DNA of 49,767 nt from Paenibacillus sp. NEAU-GSW1 (lineage in GTDB: Bacteria > Bacillota > Bacilli > Paenibacillales > Paenibacillaceae): NCBI RefSeq assembly GCF_009737085.1, contig NZ_WOVL01000035.1, positions 1 to 49,767 on the forward strand. The letters run 5' to 3'. This document shows, piece after piece, positions 1-8,105 of this stretch. The notes beneath the pieces are model-generated. The model had not been told where the DNA came from. It saw only the letters and a program-made list of their open reading frames with translations, and did no database searches. The position numbers and the translations under genes were made by a program. Numbering within the stretch: position 1 is the first letter of the stretch; each line of letters starts with the position of its first letter.

Positions 1-122
1 CCCCCTCAAGATGAGATTTCCCAATTCGTAAGACCCCTTGAAGACGACGAGGTTGATAGGCTGGGGGTGGAAGCACAGCAATGTGTGGAGCTGACCAGTA
101 CTAATCGGTCGAGGGCTTATCC
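1..122 (+). rRNA. 23S ribosomal RNA, 3' end (partial)
   Basis: The sequence matches the conserved 3' end of bacterial 23S rRNA: GACGACGAGGTTGATAGGC, then GAGCTGACCAGTACTAATCG and the closing GGTCGAGGGCTTATCC. The 5' part lies outside the window. The 3' end is set by analogy with the Bacillus 23S end and may be off by a few bases. Only about 58 bases separate it from tRNA-Glu, so there is no room for a 5S gene here, and none is seen among or after the tRNAs. Confidence 0.95.
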
Positions 123-180
123 TAATGCTAAAGAGTTCAAACATTTCGCATCCAGTTTTCAAGCGTGCAAACGCTAGTAA

Positions 181-255
181 GGCCCGTTGGTCAAGGGGTT
201 AAGACACCTCCCTTTCACGGAGGTAACAGGGGTTCGAATCCCCTACGGGTCACCA
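181..255 (+). tRNA. tRNA-Glu (anticodon TTC)
   Basis: Seven-base acceptor stem GGCCCGT/ACGGGTC, anticodon TTC in the CTTTCAC loop, a GGTTCGAATCC T-arm and an encoded CCA end. First tRNA after the 23S gene; it is probably co-transcribed with the rRNA operon. Confidence 0.97.
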
Positions 256-329
256 AACTTCACCCCAAAAAGTGAAGGAGCACTTCGAAGGTTATTCCGA
301 TTACTTTTCGGGGAACCCGAGGTCAATCC

Positions 330-405
330 GGAGGCTTAGCTCAGCTGGGAGAGCATCTGCCTTACAAGCAGAGGGTCGGGGGTTCGATCCCCTCAGCCTC
401 CACCA
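330..405 (+). tRNA. tRNA-Val (anticodon TAC)
   Basis: Acceptor stem GGAGGCT/AGCCTCC, anticodon TAC in the loop of CTGCCTTACAAGCAG, GGTTCGATCC T-arm and encoded CCA. A 74-base spacer separates it from tRNA-Glu and contains a small hairpin (CTTCAC/GTGAAG near 258-277). Confidence 0.97.
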
Positions 406-417
406 TTTAAATACTGC

Positions 418-494
418 GGAGCTGTGGTGTAGAGGCCTAACATGCCTGCCTGTCACGCAGGAGACCGCGGGTTCGAATCCCGTCAGCTCCGCCA
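418..494 (+). tRNA. tRNA-Asp (anticodon GTC)
   Basis: Acceptor stem GGAGCTG/CAGCTCC with discriminator G, anticodon GTC in CTGCCTGTCACGCAG, GGTTCGAATCC T-arm and encoded CCA. Confidence 0.97.
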
Positions 495-507
495 TTTAAA
501 TCAAATA

Positions 508-584
<77 letters not shown>

Positions 585-605
585 TCTTTACAAACAAATA
601 TGCAT

Positions 606-692
606 GCGGTCGTGGCGGAATTGGCAGACGCGCTAGATTCAGGTTCTAGTGGTGTAACAGCCGTGGAGGTTCGAGTCCTCTCGACCGCACCA
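606..692 (+). tRNA. tRNA-Leu (anticodon CAG)
   Basis: A long class II tRNA with a variable arm. The acceptor stem is GCGGTCG/CGACCGC, the anticodon CAG sits in CTAGATTCAGGTTCTAG, and CCA is encoded. The discriminator is A, so the acceptor end ACCA is complementary to the TGGT of the T-box leaders found upstream of leuA at the other end of the window. Confidence 0.97.
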
Positions 693-695
693 TAT

Positions 696-770
696 GCGGA
701 AGTGGCTCAGCGGTAGAGCATCGCCTTGCCAAGGCGAGGGTCGCGGGTTCGATTCCCGTCTTCCGCTCCA
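696..770 (+). tRNA. tRNA-Gly (anticodon GCC)
   Basis: Acceptor stem GCGGAAG/CTTCCGC with discriminator T, anticodon GCC in TCGCCTTGCCAAGGCGA, GGTTCGATTCC T-arm and encoded CCA. Only three bases after tRNA-Leu. Confidence 0.97.
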
Positions 771-778
771 TATTTTTT

Positions 779-855
779 GCGGCCTTAGCTCAGCTGGATA
801 GAGCGTTTGACTACGAATCAAAAGGTCAGGAGTTCGAATCTCTTAGGCCGCGCCA
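779..855 (+). tRNA. tRNA-Arg (anticodon ACG)
   Basis: Acceptor stem GCGGCCT/AGGCCGC with discriminator G, anticodon ACG in TTTGACTACGAATCAAA, and encoded CCA. The ACG anticodon would be deaminated to ICG by TadA. Confidence 0.97.
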
Positions 856-868
856 TCTTTACAAAAAA

Positions 869-945
869 CGGGATGTAGCTCAGCTTGGTAGAGCACCTGG
901 TTTGGGACCAGGGGGTCGCATGTTCAAATCGTGTCATCCCGACCA
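869..945 (+). tRNA. tRNA-Pro (anticodon TGG)
   Basis: Acceptor stem CGGGATG/CATCCCG, anticodon TGG in CCTGGTTTGGGACCAGG, GTTCAAATC T-arm and encoded CCA. Last tRNA of the cluster; a terminator follows 12 bases later. Confidence 0.97.
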
Positions 946-957
946 GTTAATCAATCG

Positions 958-1000
958 AAGCTTGCAATTGCGTATTCGTACGCAGCGCAAGCTTTTTTTG
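958..1000 (+). terminator. Terminator of the rRNA-tRNA operon
   Basis: Extended stem AAGCTTGC ... GCAAGCTT with an inner stem TGCGTA-TTCG-TACGCA, followed by a run of T. It ends the tRNA cluster. Confidence 0.9.
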
Positions 1001-1066
1001 TTTTTGGTCAGAGCGTTCCTATGTTAGAATGTAGAAACGACATAAAGAAGAATGTGAGGTTTCACT

Positions 1067-2059
1067 ATGACAGTACGCTTCGGAATTATCGGCTCCAATT
1101 TCATTACCGAATCTTTTGTTGATGCTGCACGCAATGCAGAGCAGGTTGAGGTAACAGCAATCTTTTCGCGTTCGGCAGAGAAAGCGAAGCAGTATGCGGA
1201 CAAGCATGGGATCGCCAATACGTTCACCGATCTTCAAGAGATGGCTAAGAGCAACCTTATAGATGCAATCTACATTGCAAGCCCGAACTCGCTTCACGCC
1301 GAATATGCGATTACATTTATGAATGCAGGCAAGCATGTATTATGCGAGAAGCCGATCGCATCCAATGCCAAAGAACTTTCCAGCATGATTGAAGCGGCTA
1401 AAAGCAACGGCGTGCTGCTTATGGAAGCGATGAAGTCGACGCTTGTGCCGAACTTTGAAGCGATTCAGCAAAACCTTCATAAGCTTGGCAAGGTGCGCAA
1501 CTATTTTGCATCGTTCTGCCAGTACTCTTCCCGTTACGATGCGTACAAGCAAGGGGAAGTGATGAACGCTTTCTTGCCGGAACTTTCCAACGGTTCATTA
1601 ATGGATATCGGCACCTACTGTATTTATCCGCTCGTCGTACTGTTCGGCAAGCCGGATCGCGTTCAAGCGAGCGCAGTCATGCTGGAATCGGGAGTGGATG
1701 GCAAAGGAAGTCTTGTATTAAGCTATGGGGATATGGAAGCGACGCTGCTTCACTCGAAAATATCCGGTTCTAATCTGCCTGCTGAAATTCAAGGCGAGGA
1801 CGGAAACATGATCATTGAACGCATCAGTCAACCGGCAAGCGTGCGCATTCAGTATCGGGACGGGCGAGAAGAGGAAGATCTCAGCAGACCGCAAGCGAGC
1901 AATACAATGGTCTACGAGATTCAAGCGTTCGCCGATATGGTTCGCAGAGGAGTGCTGGAATCGCCTGTAAACTCCTTCGCTAACTCGATGGCTGTTATGG
2001 AAATTATGGATGAAGCGCGCCGTCAAATTGGGCTTGTTTTCCCGGCTGATGCAAAATAA
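1067..2059 (+). CDS. Gfo/Idh/MocA family NAD(P)-dependent oxidoreductase
   Basis: A 330-residue protein of the usual length for this family. The N-terminal Rossmann fold shows GIIGSN at residues 6-11 and the family EKP motif (CEKPIASN) near residue 94, whose Lys normally contacts the nicotinamide. The C-terminal half is the alpha/beta substrate domain. These enzymes oxidise or reduce sugar-type substrates such as inositols, glucose derivatives or aldoses in the cytosol. The exact substrate cannot be read from sequence. The best resemblance is to the YulF/YrbE-like group. A weak SD (GTGAGGT) precedes the ATG. The gene appears monocistronic: the tRNA terminator is upstream and a hairpin is downstream. 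Confidence 0.9.
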   Translation: MTVRFGIIGSNFITESFVDAARNAEQVEVTAIFSRSAEKAKQYADKHGIANTFTDLQEMAKSNLIDAIYIASPNSLHAEYAITFMNAGKHVLCEKPIASNAKELSSMIEAAKSNGVLLMEAMKSTLVPNFEAIQQNLHKLGKVRNYFASFCQYSSRYDAYKQGEVMNAFLPELSNGSLMDIGTYCIYPLVVLFGKPDRVQASAVMLESGVDGKGSLVLSYGDMEATLLHSKISGSNLPAEIQGEDGNMIIERISQPASVRIQYRDGREEEDLSRPQASNTMVYEIQAFADMVRRGVLESPVNSFANSMAVMEIMDEARRQIGLVFPADAK

Positions 2060-2068
2060 TAGGCAACA

Positions 2069-2132
2069 AAAAAGACGGCTGCATCACAAGCTTTGAGCGG
2101 AGCTCCATTTCGCTTACTGATGCAATGCCGTC
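2069..2132 (-). terminator. Terminator of the SEC-C gene (possibly bidirectional)
   Basis: Inverted repeat GACGGCTGCATCA ... TGATGCAATGCCGTC. Read on the minus strand it is followed by a T-run (TTTTTTG), so it best serves the minus-strand SEC-C gene. On the plus strand only a short T-tract (GTTTG) follows. Confidence 0.75.
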
Positions 2133-2153
2133 TGTTTGCTCGAAGGCCTGCTT

Positions 2154-2639
2154 TTATGCAGGCTGAGCAGCTTGTTCGAGCAGAAATGCGGAAATTTCTT
2201 GGAATCGCTTGGATACGGTAGCCGCGGAAACATCGTATTTCTCAGCGAGCTCGGTTTGACTCTTCTCGATGCCATTTACTTCACATGCCATATATTCAAG
2301 AGCGGCAAGGAATACGCCTGCTTTGCGATAGGTCGGGTTTGTAGCATTGGCATAGGTATGCCATACCATAATCGTCATTGCCGTCTGGTCAGGTGTAAAG
2401 CCGTCTTTCAATTGCTTCGCCAATTCGAGAGCAAGATCGGCATAGACCGAGTTGTTCCAATTCAATTGGCCTGTAATGAACGAAGTCAAGTCGCCTTGTT
2501 CTACGGAACGCATTCGAGTAGCCGGCGCTGCCTGTTGACGATTTTCGCGGGCGGTTTGCTCATCTTTTGCCATGCAGCATTTCTTATATTTGTTGCCGCT
2601 GCCGCAGTGGCACGGCTCATTTCTACCTATTTTAGACAT
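2154..2639 (-). CDS. SEC-C zinc-binding motif protein with C-terminal HTH-like segment
   Basis: A 161-residue cytosolic protein. Residues 5-20 hold the SEC-C signature CHCGSGNKYKKCC, a zinc-binding module best known from the SecA C-terminus and present in many small bacterial proteins. The C-terminal part (about 120-155) reads like a helix-turn-helix (QTELAEKYDVSAATVSKRFQ), so a DNA or RNA binding role is possible but unproven. The start at 2639 is chosen because AAGGAGC lies 12 bases upstream and the conserved protein begins MSKIGRNEPC. A longer in-frame start at 2693 has no ribosome binding site. It is monocistronic on the minus strand. Confidence 0.85.
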   Translation of the reverse strand: MSKIGRNEPCHCGSGNKYKKCCMAKDEQTARENRQQAAPATRMRSVEQGDLTSFITGQLNWNNSVYADLALELAKQLKDGFTPDQTAMTIMVWHTYANATNPTYRKAGVFLAALEYMACEVNGIEKSQTELAEKYDVSAATVSKRFQEISAFLLEQAAQPA

Positions 2640-2810
2640 AATAATTTTCAAAGCTCCTTCGAAATGTAATCGGATTGCAATAAACACATTCATCCATCAT
2701 ACCATAAATCGGACTCGATTTGGGAATTGATTGGATTAAGCTGGAATGGGAATGACTGTGAACGATAGAACGTAAATTAACATAGACCAAACGGTTAGGA
2801 GAAATGTATA

Positions 2811-4046
2811 ATGACGCAAACTTTTGAAGCCAATCTGCAAAAATATGCAGAGCTCATTATTCGAACCGGCGCAAACGTACAGCAAGGACAAGAGGTTTTC
2901 GTAACGGGTGCAGTCGAATCTGCAACGCTCATCCGGTATGTCGCCGCCAAAGCGTATGAAGCCGGGGCAAGCAATGTACATATTGAGTGGACAGATGATG
3001 CCTTGTCTCGTTTGAAGTATGAAAAAGCGGCTGAGGATGTATTTGCCCGTTATCCGGATTGGGAGACGGCAAAACGCGATTCGTTTGTAGACCGAGGTGC
3101 GGTGTTTATTTCGATTATTTCTTCAAGTCCCGATCTATTAAAGGGGATCGACTCGAAACGGATTTCGAGCTTCCAGAAGGCAGCAGGACAAGGACTGAAA
3201 AGTTTCCGCCAAGCGATGCAGTCGGATCTGGTTAGCTGGACCGTAGTCGCAGCAGCGGGCAGACAGTGGGCGGAGAAAGTATTTCCGGATGCAAGCAGCG
3301 AGGAAGCAGTTGAATTGCTATGGAAGGCGATTTTTGACTCGGTTCGTCTTCATGCTGAAGATCCGGTTGCTGCGTGGGTTGAGCACGACCGCTCACTCCA
3401 TGAGAAGAGCGCGGAGCTGAACAATCGCAAATTCAGCAAGCTGCATTATACAGCGCCGGGAACGGATATGACGATCGAGCTCCATCCGAATCATATTTGG
3501 GTTGGCGCGGGCAGCATTAATGCCAACAATGTGTCTTTCATGGCGAATATGCCTACCGAAGAAGTATTTACGGTGCCATTAAAAACCGGCGTTAACGGCT
3601 ATGTTTCAAGCACGAAGCCATTAAGCTACGGCGGCAACATTATCGATCGGTTTAAGCTGACGTTCGAAAATGGGCGTATCGTAAAGGCAGAGGCGGAGGA
3701 AGGGCAAGAGATATTGCAGCAATTGGTCGAAACGGACGAAGGCTCGCACTATTTGGGTGAAGTGGCGCTCGTTCCGCATCATTCCCCGATCTCGCAATCT
3801 AATATTTTGTTCTACAACACCTTGTTCGATGAGAATGCCTCCAATCATTTGGCGATTGGCAGCGGCTATGCGTTCAATATTGAAGGCGGCAAAACGATGT
3901 CGGCCGAAGAGCTTGAACAGAGCGGCGTTAACGCGAGCATCACCCATGTTGATTTCATGATCGGCTCTGGGGAAATGGATATCGACGGCATCACGTCTGA
4001 AGGGACTGTCGTACCGATTTTCCGTAACGGCAATTGGGCGATATAA
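2811..4046 (+). CDS. M29 family metallo-aminopeptidase (AmpS/PepS type)
   Basis: A 411-residue cytosolic exopeptidase that removes N-terminal residues from peptides using two divalent metal ions. The length and the C-terminal motifs fit family M29. The metal ligands can be placed at Glu250 or Glu251 (TEEVFT), Glu317 (LGEVALVP), His346 (NHLAIG), and His379 and Asp381 (THVDFMIG). These match the conserved ligand set known from AmpT/PepS. The SD AGGAG lies 9 bases before the ATG. The gene stands alone between the divergent SEC-C gene and a terminator. It probably serves peptide turnover. Confidence 0.95.
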   Translation: MTQTFEANLQKYAELIIRTGANVQQGQEVFVTGAVESATLIRYVAAKAYEAGASNVHIEWTDDALSRLKYEKAAEDVFARYPDWETAKRDSFVDRGAVFISIISSSPDLLKGIDSKRISSFQKAAGQGLKSFRQAMQSDLVSWTVVAAAGRQWAEKVFPDASSEEAVELLWKAIFDSVRLHAEDPVAAWVEHDRSLHEKSAELNNRKFSKLHYTAPGTDMTIELHPNHIWVGAGSINANNVSFMANMPTEEVFTVPLKTGVNGYVSSTKPLSYGGNIIDRFKLTFENGRIVKAEAEEGQEILQQLVETDEGSHYLGEVALVPHHSPISQSNILFYNTLFDENASNHLAIGSGYAFNIEGGKTMSAEELEQSGVNASITHVDFMIGSGEMDIDGITSEGTVVPIFRNGNWAI

Positions 4047-4063
4047 AAAATATCATTTCGACA

Positions 4064-4100
4064 AAAAACCGGGCAGTTTTCACGAACTGTCCGGTTTTTA
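4064..4100 (+). terminator. Terminator of the M29 aminopeptidase gene
   Basis: Stem AAAAACCGGGCAGTT / AACTGTCCGGTTTTT with a short loop; the 3' arm runs into T residues. The flanking A- and T-tracts would also work on the minus strand. Confidence 0.9.
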
Positions 4101-4189
4101 TTGCAAAAATCGACACTTCGCCGCCTAAATCATGGTAAAATGTTGTGGCTAGCACGTTTTATCAACCGAATTGAGGGGGAAATCTAAGA

Positions 4190-5821
4190 ATGACACACAA
4201 GCACATCACACTATCCTTGCGCTTTCTTCTGGCATTATCTCTGCTCTTTGCAGCAGTACAGCCTTTTGCGAAGCCGGTGAGCGCAGCGGCGGATACCATT
4301 CATCATTGGAAGCACTATACGAATGGTGTCAACTACTTGAAGCAAGGGAAAGTTAAGCTTGCCATTCGCGAGTTTGAGCTTGCAGTCGCGCAATCGGAGC
4401 AAGCAGGCTATTTGCGCAAGCTGGCTGAAGCCTATGAGCTGGATCATCAATATCAGAAGGCAGCTGACACTTATTATCGCGAAGCGAAAATACATAAGAA
4501 GATCGGTGAAAAATCCGGCGATCTCAATACTTATTATGCGGTGCTTGCTATGGCCGACGCTTTGAATACAAATATTGAGCTTTACTTGGAGAAGGATGGC
4601 AAAGCAGCCGCACCGCCTTCTGTTAAGCTGGCGAAATTCGAGCCGGCTAGCGGCATGTATATCGGCGCTTATGTGGATAAAGACAGCGGCGTCGAGGGCA
4701 AGGGCGACGGCAAATTCCAAGCTTTCAATAAGTTAACCGGCAAGCAGCACGCTGTTTACTTTAACTATCACAAATACGGCAGCCCGTTTCCTTATCATTG
4801 GGCGGAGCAGGTGAAAAAAGCCGGCGGAGCGATTCAGCTTGCGCTGCAGCCCGATACGGGATTAAGTGCCGTCAAGGACGATAAATATTTGCGCGATTTT
4901 GCCAAAGAAGCGAAAGCGGCAGGCGTTCCTATTTTTCTGCGCTTTGCATCGGAAATGAACGGCAGTTGGGTGAAATGGCACGGCAATCCGTCGCTATATA
5001 TCGAGAAATTCCGCCTAATCTCGAAAGTGATGAAAGAAGAAGCGCCAAACGTCGCTATGGTATGGTCGCCGGCAGCAAATCCGAAGCAAAAAATTGCCGC
5101 TTACTATCCGGGTGACGAGTGGGTGGATTGGGTAGGTCTTAGCGTGTACAGCGTTAAGTTTTTCAACGGCAACGTCAACACGCCGGCGGATCAAGTCAAT
5201 CCGCTCGATTCTCTCGATTATGTATACCAAACGTATGCATCCCGCAAGCCGATCATGATCAGCGAATACGGCGCGACGCATTACAGCAAAGCGGGCAACA
5301 CGTCGACGATTAATTTTGCGATTACAAAAATGAACATGCTCTATCACGGGGCTAAGCTCAAATATCCGCGTCTGAAATCGATCAACTGGTTCAGCTTGAA
5401 TACGTTGACGGATTCGCATAGCGCGGAGCGGAGCTTGAACAATTTTAGCCTGACTGAGAATGAAACGGTTTTGAAAGCATACAGCAATCTTATAAAGGAT
5501 TCTTACTATTTGTCGGAGGTTGTACAAACAGGACAATCGGACGGAAATTCAGGCTACAACAAAAACGTTGCGAAATTTGCTGATAAAGGGACGATCAGCA
5601 GCAACGTAACGGGGATTGCCTGGGTGAAGACGTATGATCCGTACATTAGCAAAGTTGTTGTTAAAGTAGACGGCGTTGTTGTATTGTCCAGGCAGCAATA
5701 CCCGTATGCATTTACAATCGATCCAAGCAAACTGAAGGCCGGCAGCCACAAGCTCGAAATTGTCGTATTTGACTCGAAGGGCAGAGAAGCGTCCCGTAAG
5801 CCGTATACGTTTAAAACCTAA
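4190..5821 (+). CDS. Secreted GH26-like glycoside hydrolase with TPR-like N-terminus and Ig-like C-terminus
   Basis: A 543-residue exported protein. Residues 1-33 form a Sec signal peptide ending near PVSAAA. Residues about 38-130 contain TPR-like helical repeats (YLKQGKVKLAIREFELA, then HQYQKAADTYYREAKI). Residues about 150-440 form a TIM-barrel domain with the GH26 hallmarks RFASEMNG (acid/base Glu255) and ISEYGA (nucleophile Glu359). Residues about 465-543 look like an Ig/Big domain ending the protein. GH26 members cleave beta-mannans or related beta-glycans; the substrate here is unknown and no sugar transporter sits beside it. A paralogue without the TPR part lies at 21130-22557. The SD GAGGGGGA precedes the ATG. 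Confidence 0.85.
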   Translation: MTHKHITLSLRFLLALSLLFAAVQPFAKPVSAAADTIHHWKHYTNGVNYLKQGKVKLAIREFELAVAQSEQAGYLRKLAEAYELDHQYQKAADTYYREAKIHKKIGEKSGDLNTYYAVLAMADALNTNIELYLEKDGKAAAPPSVKLAKFEPASGMYIGAYVDKDSGVEGKGDGKFQAFNKLTGKQHAVYFNYHKYGSPFPYHWAEQVKKAGGAIQLALQPDTGLSAVKDDKYLRDFAKEAKAAGVPIFLRFASEMNGSWVKWHGNPSLYIEKFRLISKVMKEEAPNVAMVWSPAANPKQKIAAYYPGDEWVDWVGLSVYSVKFFNGNVNTPADQVNPLDSLDYVYQTYASRKPIMISEYGATHYSKAGNTSTINFAITKMNMLYHGAKLKYPRLKSINWFSLNTLTDSHSAERSLNNFSLTENETVLKAYSNLIKDSYYLSEVVQTGQSDGNSGYNKNVAKFADKGTISSNVTGIAWVKTYDPYISKVVVKVDGVVVLSRQQYPYAFTIDPSKLKAGSHKLEIVVFDSKGREASRKPYTFKT

Positions 5822-5854
5822 GAAAAGTATAAGTGTTTGACAGGAGGCTACGCG

Positions 5855-6256
5855 ATGGGATTTTTGGATAAGGTGAAGGCGACAGTCGCCGAAGCTGGAG
5901 ACAAAGTGAAGGCAGGCGTCGTTGAGGCCGGCCACAAGGCAAAGACGCTCGTCGAAATCAATCGCTTGAAAATGCAAAACAACTCGAAGCTGAACGAAAT
6001 TGAAAGGCAGTATCAGCAGATTGGCGTGCTGGTGTTTACGATCCGGCAAGCGAATAAGGACGCGGACATTCCGAATGCGGAGCTGGAGCCGATGATTCAG
6101 ACCATTACAAGGCTTCAAGATGAAATCCAGCACAATTTGAAAGAAATTCAGTTTTTATCGGAGAGCAGCACGGTGGAAGAAGATAAAGGACAGGTCGAAA
6201 AGCCGGAGTCTGCTCGCATCGAGTATCATTCTGATCATCAACCGGAACAAAAATAG
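5855..6256 (+). CDS. Hypothetical coiled-coil protein
   Basis: A 133-residue protein without a recognised family. The first 35 residues are an amphipathic repeat (KVKATVAEAGDKVKAGVVEAGHKAK) like those of LEA-type or zinc-ribbon-linked envelope stress proteins. Residues 40-115 are predicted helical coiled coil, and the tail is charged and probably disordered. It has no signal peptide or cysteines. The start at 5855 is chosen because ACAGGAGG lies 8 bases before it; the in-frame TTG at 5837 lies upstream of that site. It follows the GH26-like gene by 33 bases, possibly in one transcript. Confidence 0.75.
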   Translation: MGFLDKVKATVAEAGDKVKAGVVEAGHKAKTLVEINRLKMQNNSKLNEIERQYQQIGVLVFTIRQANKDADIPNAELEPMIQTITRLQDEIQHNLKEIQFLSESSTVEEDKGQVEKPESARIEYHSDHQPEQK

Positions 6257-6266
6257 TCATAAATTG

Positions 6267-6311
6267 CCCCCCGCATATGTAACATAATAATGGCTTTTAA
6301 CAAGCGGGGGG
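6267..6311 (+). promoter_or_regulatory. Inverted repeat that can mask a ribosome binding site
   Basis: CCCCCCGC at 6267-6274 is perfectly complementary to GCGGGGGG at 6304-6311. The 3' arm is the G-rich ribosome binding site of the small membrane protein that starts at 6327. A transcript carrying both arms could hide the site; one starting inside the loop would not. No T-run follows, so it is not a normal terminator. Confidence 0.45.
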
Positions 6312-6326
6312 AGACGTGAATAAATA

Positions 6327-6590
6327 ATGAGTGCTGAGAACGCAGGTCAAGGGCAGCAGCAAGTTGCGCCAGTCATTAGCGTAAAGGATTGGCTCATCAC
6401 GATTTTACTGCTTGCTATACCGATCGTAAACATCATTATGCTTTTCGTATGGGCGTTTGGAGGCAATACCAATCCTTCCAAGGCGAATTACGCTAAAGCC
6501 GCTCTCATCTGGGCGCTTATCGGCATCGTTATTTATGTTGTTCTGTTCGTTATCATATTAGGTTCGGCACTATCCATAAATAGTTACTAA
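6327..6590 (+). CDS. Small two-TM membrane protein
   Basis: An 87-residue protein with two hydrophobic helices (about residues 20-45 and 58-83) joined by a short polar loop (GGNTNPSKANYAKA). The N-terminus is Gln-rich and soluble. The pattern resembles small Firmicute membrane proteins of the interferon-induced-transmembrane/DUF-type two-helix group. No function can be assigned. The G-rich ribosome binding site lies 15 bases before the ATG and forms one arm of an inverted repeat. Confidence 0.75.
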   Translation: MSAENAGQGQQQVAPVISVKDWLITILLLAIPIVNIIMLFVWAFGGNTNPSKANYAKAALIWALIGIVIYVVLFVIILGSALSINSY

Positions 6591-6596
6591 ACAAAG

Positions 6597-6645
6597 ATTA
6601 ACAAAGAGAGCGCAAGCCGTTGATCGGTTTGGCGCTCTCTTTGTG
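6597..6645. terminator. Bidirectional terminator
   Basis: Stem ACAAAGAGAGCGC / GCGCTCTCTTTGT around a loop of about 20 bases. It serves the plus-strand membrane protein gene and, from the other side, overlaps the last codons of the minus-strand remnant reading frame. Confidence 0.8.
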
Positions 6646-7266
6646 ATTTGCTCTCATCATGCCTGCTCCGGCGGCTGCTGCATCGTCTGCAGGGCGGCAA
6701 GCGCCTTCGTCCGGGAGGAGACGCCTCAGGCGGCGCATCGCTAACGCGCGATTGTTGTATCGGTACATGAGGCAAGCTTGCAGGACAAGAATCTCCATTT
6801 GACTGGAGAGACAGTTTTCCCGCATGGCTTGCGGTTGCATTAGTTCAAGCAGGCGAAGCGCCTCGCTATCTTTGCGCATCGCATAAAGCAAACGAACTAG
6901 TGTCATATATTCGTAATAGCGATCAAAGGTCGGCCGATCCTGGATGGTTATACCCAGCTTAGCAGCTTCTGCGCGTGCTGCAGAAATATGCCCTTCCGCC
7001 AGGCATATACGCGCTATGGGCGTGGTATGGGTAATTGCCGCATGGTCGACAAGGAAGAGGAGCGAACGGCATTCGTCTCGCCTGTCCCATTCATAATAGC
7101 CCTCGGCAAGCGACTGAATGATATAGAGATTGATCAGCGATTCGCCCCAGCCCTCTAGTTCCAATACACGGCGAAGCATGTTTCCGATTTGTTCTGTATC
7201 CGCCGACAGAAGTCCTTTTAAGCCGAACGCGGTTCTGCGGACAATCGACGAAAAAATGACTTGCAT
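6598..7266 (-). pseudogene. Remnant of a MalT/LuxR-type regulator (TPR-like segment only)
   Basis: A 222-codon open frame resembling the tetratricopeptide-like sensor part of large MalT/LuxR ATPase regulators. Helical-repeat signatures such as EGYYEWDRRDECRSLL, ICLAEGHISAARAEA and QMEILVLQACLMYRYNNRALAMRRL are visible. The N-terminal NTPase and the C-terminal LuxR HTH are absent. A stop lies three codons before the ATG and no ribosome binding site is visible. The final codons (KPINGLRSLC) run through a terminator hairpin, as expected for a frame that continues past its original end. It is therefore probably a decayed gene, though an expressed short protein cannot be excluded. Confidence 0.55.
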
Positions 7267-7270
7267 TTCA

Positions 7271-7279
7271 TGCTATAAT
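7271..7279 (+). promoter_or_regulatory. Extended -10 promoter of the yqkE-like gene
   Basis: TGCTATAAT combines a perfect TATAAT with the TGn extension. No good -35 element is seen. It lies 34 bases before the TTG start of the YqkE-like gene and overlaps the 5' edge of the minus-strand remnant. Confidence 0.6.
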
Positions 7280-7312
7280 AAAGGATAAGTATTGCAAGCA
7301 GAGGTGAGTTCA

Positions 7313-7582
7313 TTGTCTAAAAAAAGAAAATCAGCGCCTCCTGCCGCGCACAAGGATTCGACGCGCGAGGAGCAGGGGCCGACGCTTAAGGATATGCTGA
7401 GCGCAGATGTGCTCCATAAGCTAAAGCAGCAGGCTGACGAGATGAAGGCAGCTGAAGCAAAGCACAAGCAAGAAGCATTGGAGAAAGCCGAAGCTGAGCG
7501 CAAGAAGGAGCAAAAGCGGCTGGAGAACGATATGGCGTATTTGCTCGATCACTATAAGACCGACTCAGGCAAATACAAATAA
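7313..7582 (+). CDS. yqkE: YqkE-like protein (DUF3886)
   Basis: An 89-residue, highly charged cytosolic protein. The motif TLKDMLSADVLHKLKQQADEMKAAE followed by a Lys/Glu/Arg-rich coiled coil and a C-terminal YLLDHYKTD segment is typical of the Firmicute YqkE family, whose role is unknown. The start is TTG at 7313, six bases after GAGGTG; the family begins with MSKKR-type sequences, which supports this choice. It has its own extended -10 promoter and terminator. Confidence 0.8.
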   Translation: MSKKRKSAPPAAHKDSTREEQGPTLKDMLSADVLHKLKQQADEMKAAEAKHKQEALEKAEAERKKEQKRLENDMAYLLDHYKTDSGKYK

Positions 7583-7623
7583 AAAGAAATCCCGAAAGCG
7601 CCGGCTTTCGGGATTTCTTTTTT
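7583..7623. terminator. Bidirectional terminator
   Basis: Stem AGAAATCCCGAAAGC / GCTTTCGGGATTTCT with A- and T-runs on both sides. It ends the YqkE-like gene on the plus strand and the converging gene at 7629-8105. Confidence 0.92.
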
Positions 7624-7628
7624 TGCAT

Positions 7629-8105
7629 TTACTTGCATGCGGTAAAGCGATAATCGGTATAATCGGTTGCCCGGTTCGTAATAACGAGCTTGCCGTTGCT
7701 TTGTTTTTGGATCCGATAATAGACGATGTGATTGCGGTCAGGATCACCCGAAAGCGATGTTCGGACAAGCAGATGGCTGCTCGATTCGTTCTTGACGAGC
7801 AACGATACGACGACAATCGGCACAGGGCCGGGATCGCCGACGATGACATAAAGCCTGCCTTTATAGACGATTGATTGCAAGTTGCAAAACAACCTCTGGC
7901 TGATGCTGCTGTTCCAGTATTGCTTGAAATAAGCGAGCACCTTGGCTTTTGTGCTGAAACGATCGGGCAGTTGGGCGTATTCGTCGCCTTTTATTTTAAT
8001 CACTTTTCGTCCATAGGAGGAATCGTAAACCTTAAACCAAGAAAGCTCGGCATTATTGATTAAAGTGCGAAGTCGAGGCAGCGGGGTCTCTTTCATGACG
8101 GCCAT
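7629..8105 (-). CDS. Uncharacterized protein, possibly IseA/YoeB-like
   Basis: A 158-residue protein. The layout (an opening NNAELSWFKVYDS, a central FSTKAKVLAYFKQYWNSSISQ and a KGRLYVIVGDPGP segment, then a beta-rich end) weakly resembles IseA/YoeB, an inhibitor of DL-endopeptidase autolysins. IseA is secreted, but no signal peptide is visible with this start, which argues against a simple IseA role. The start at 8105 follows AAAGGAG by ten bases; ATG at 8114 is too close to that site. The assignment is tentative. Confidence 0.6.
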   Translation of the reverse strand: MAVMKETPLPRLRTLINNAELSWFKVYDSSYGRKVIKIKGDEYAQLPDRFSTKAKVLAYFKQYWNSSISQRLFCNLQSIVYKGRLYVIVGDPGPVPIVVVSLLVKNESSSHLLVRTSLSGDPDRNHIVYYRIQKQSNGKLVITNRATDYTDYRFTACK

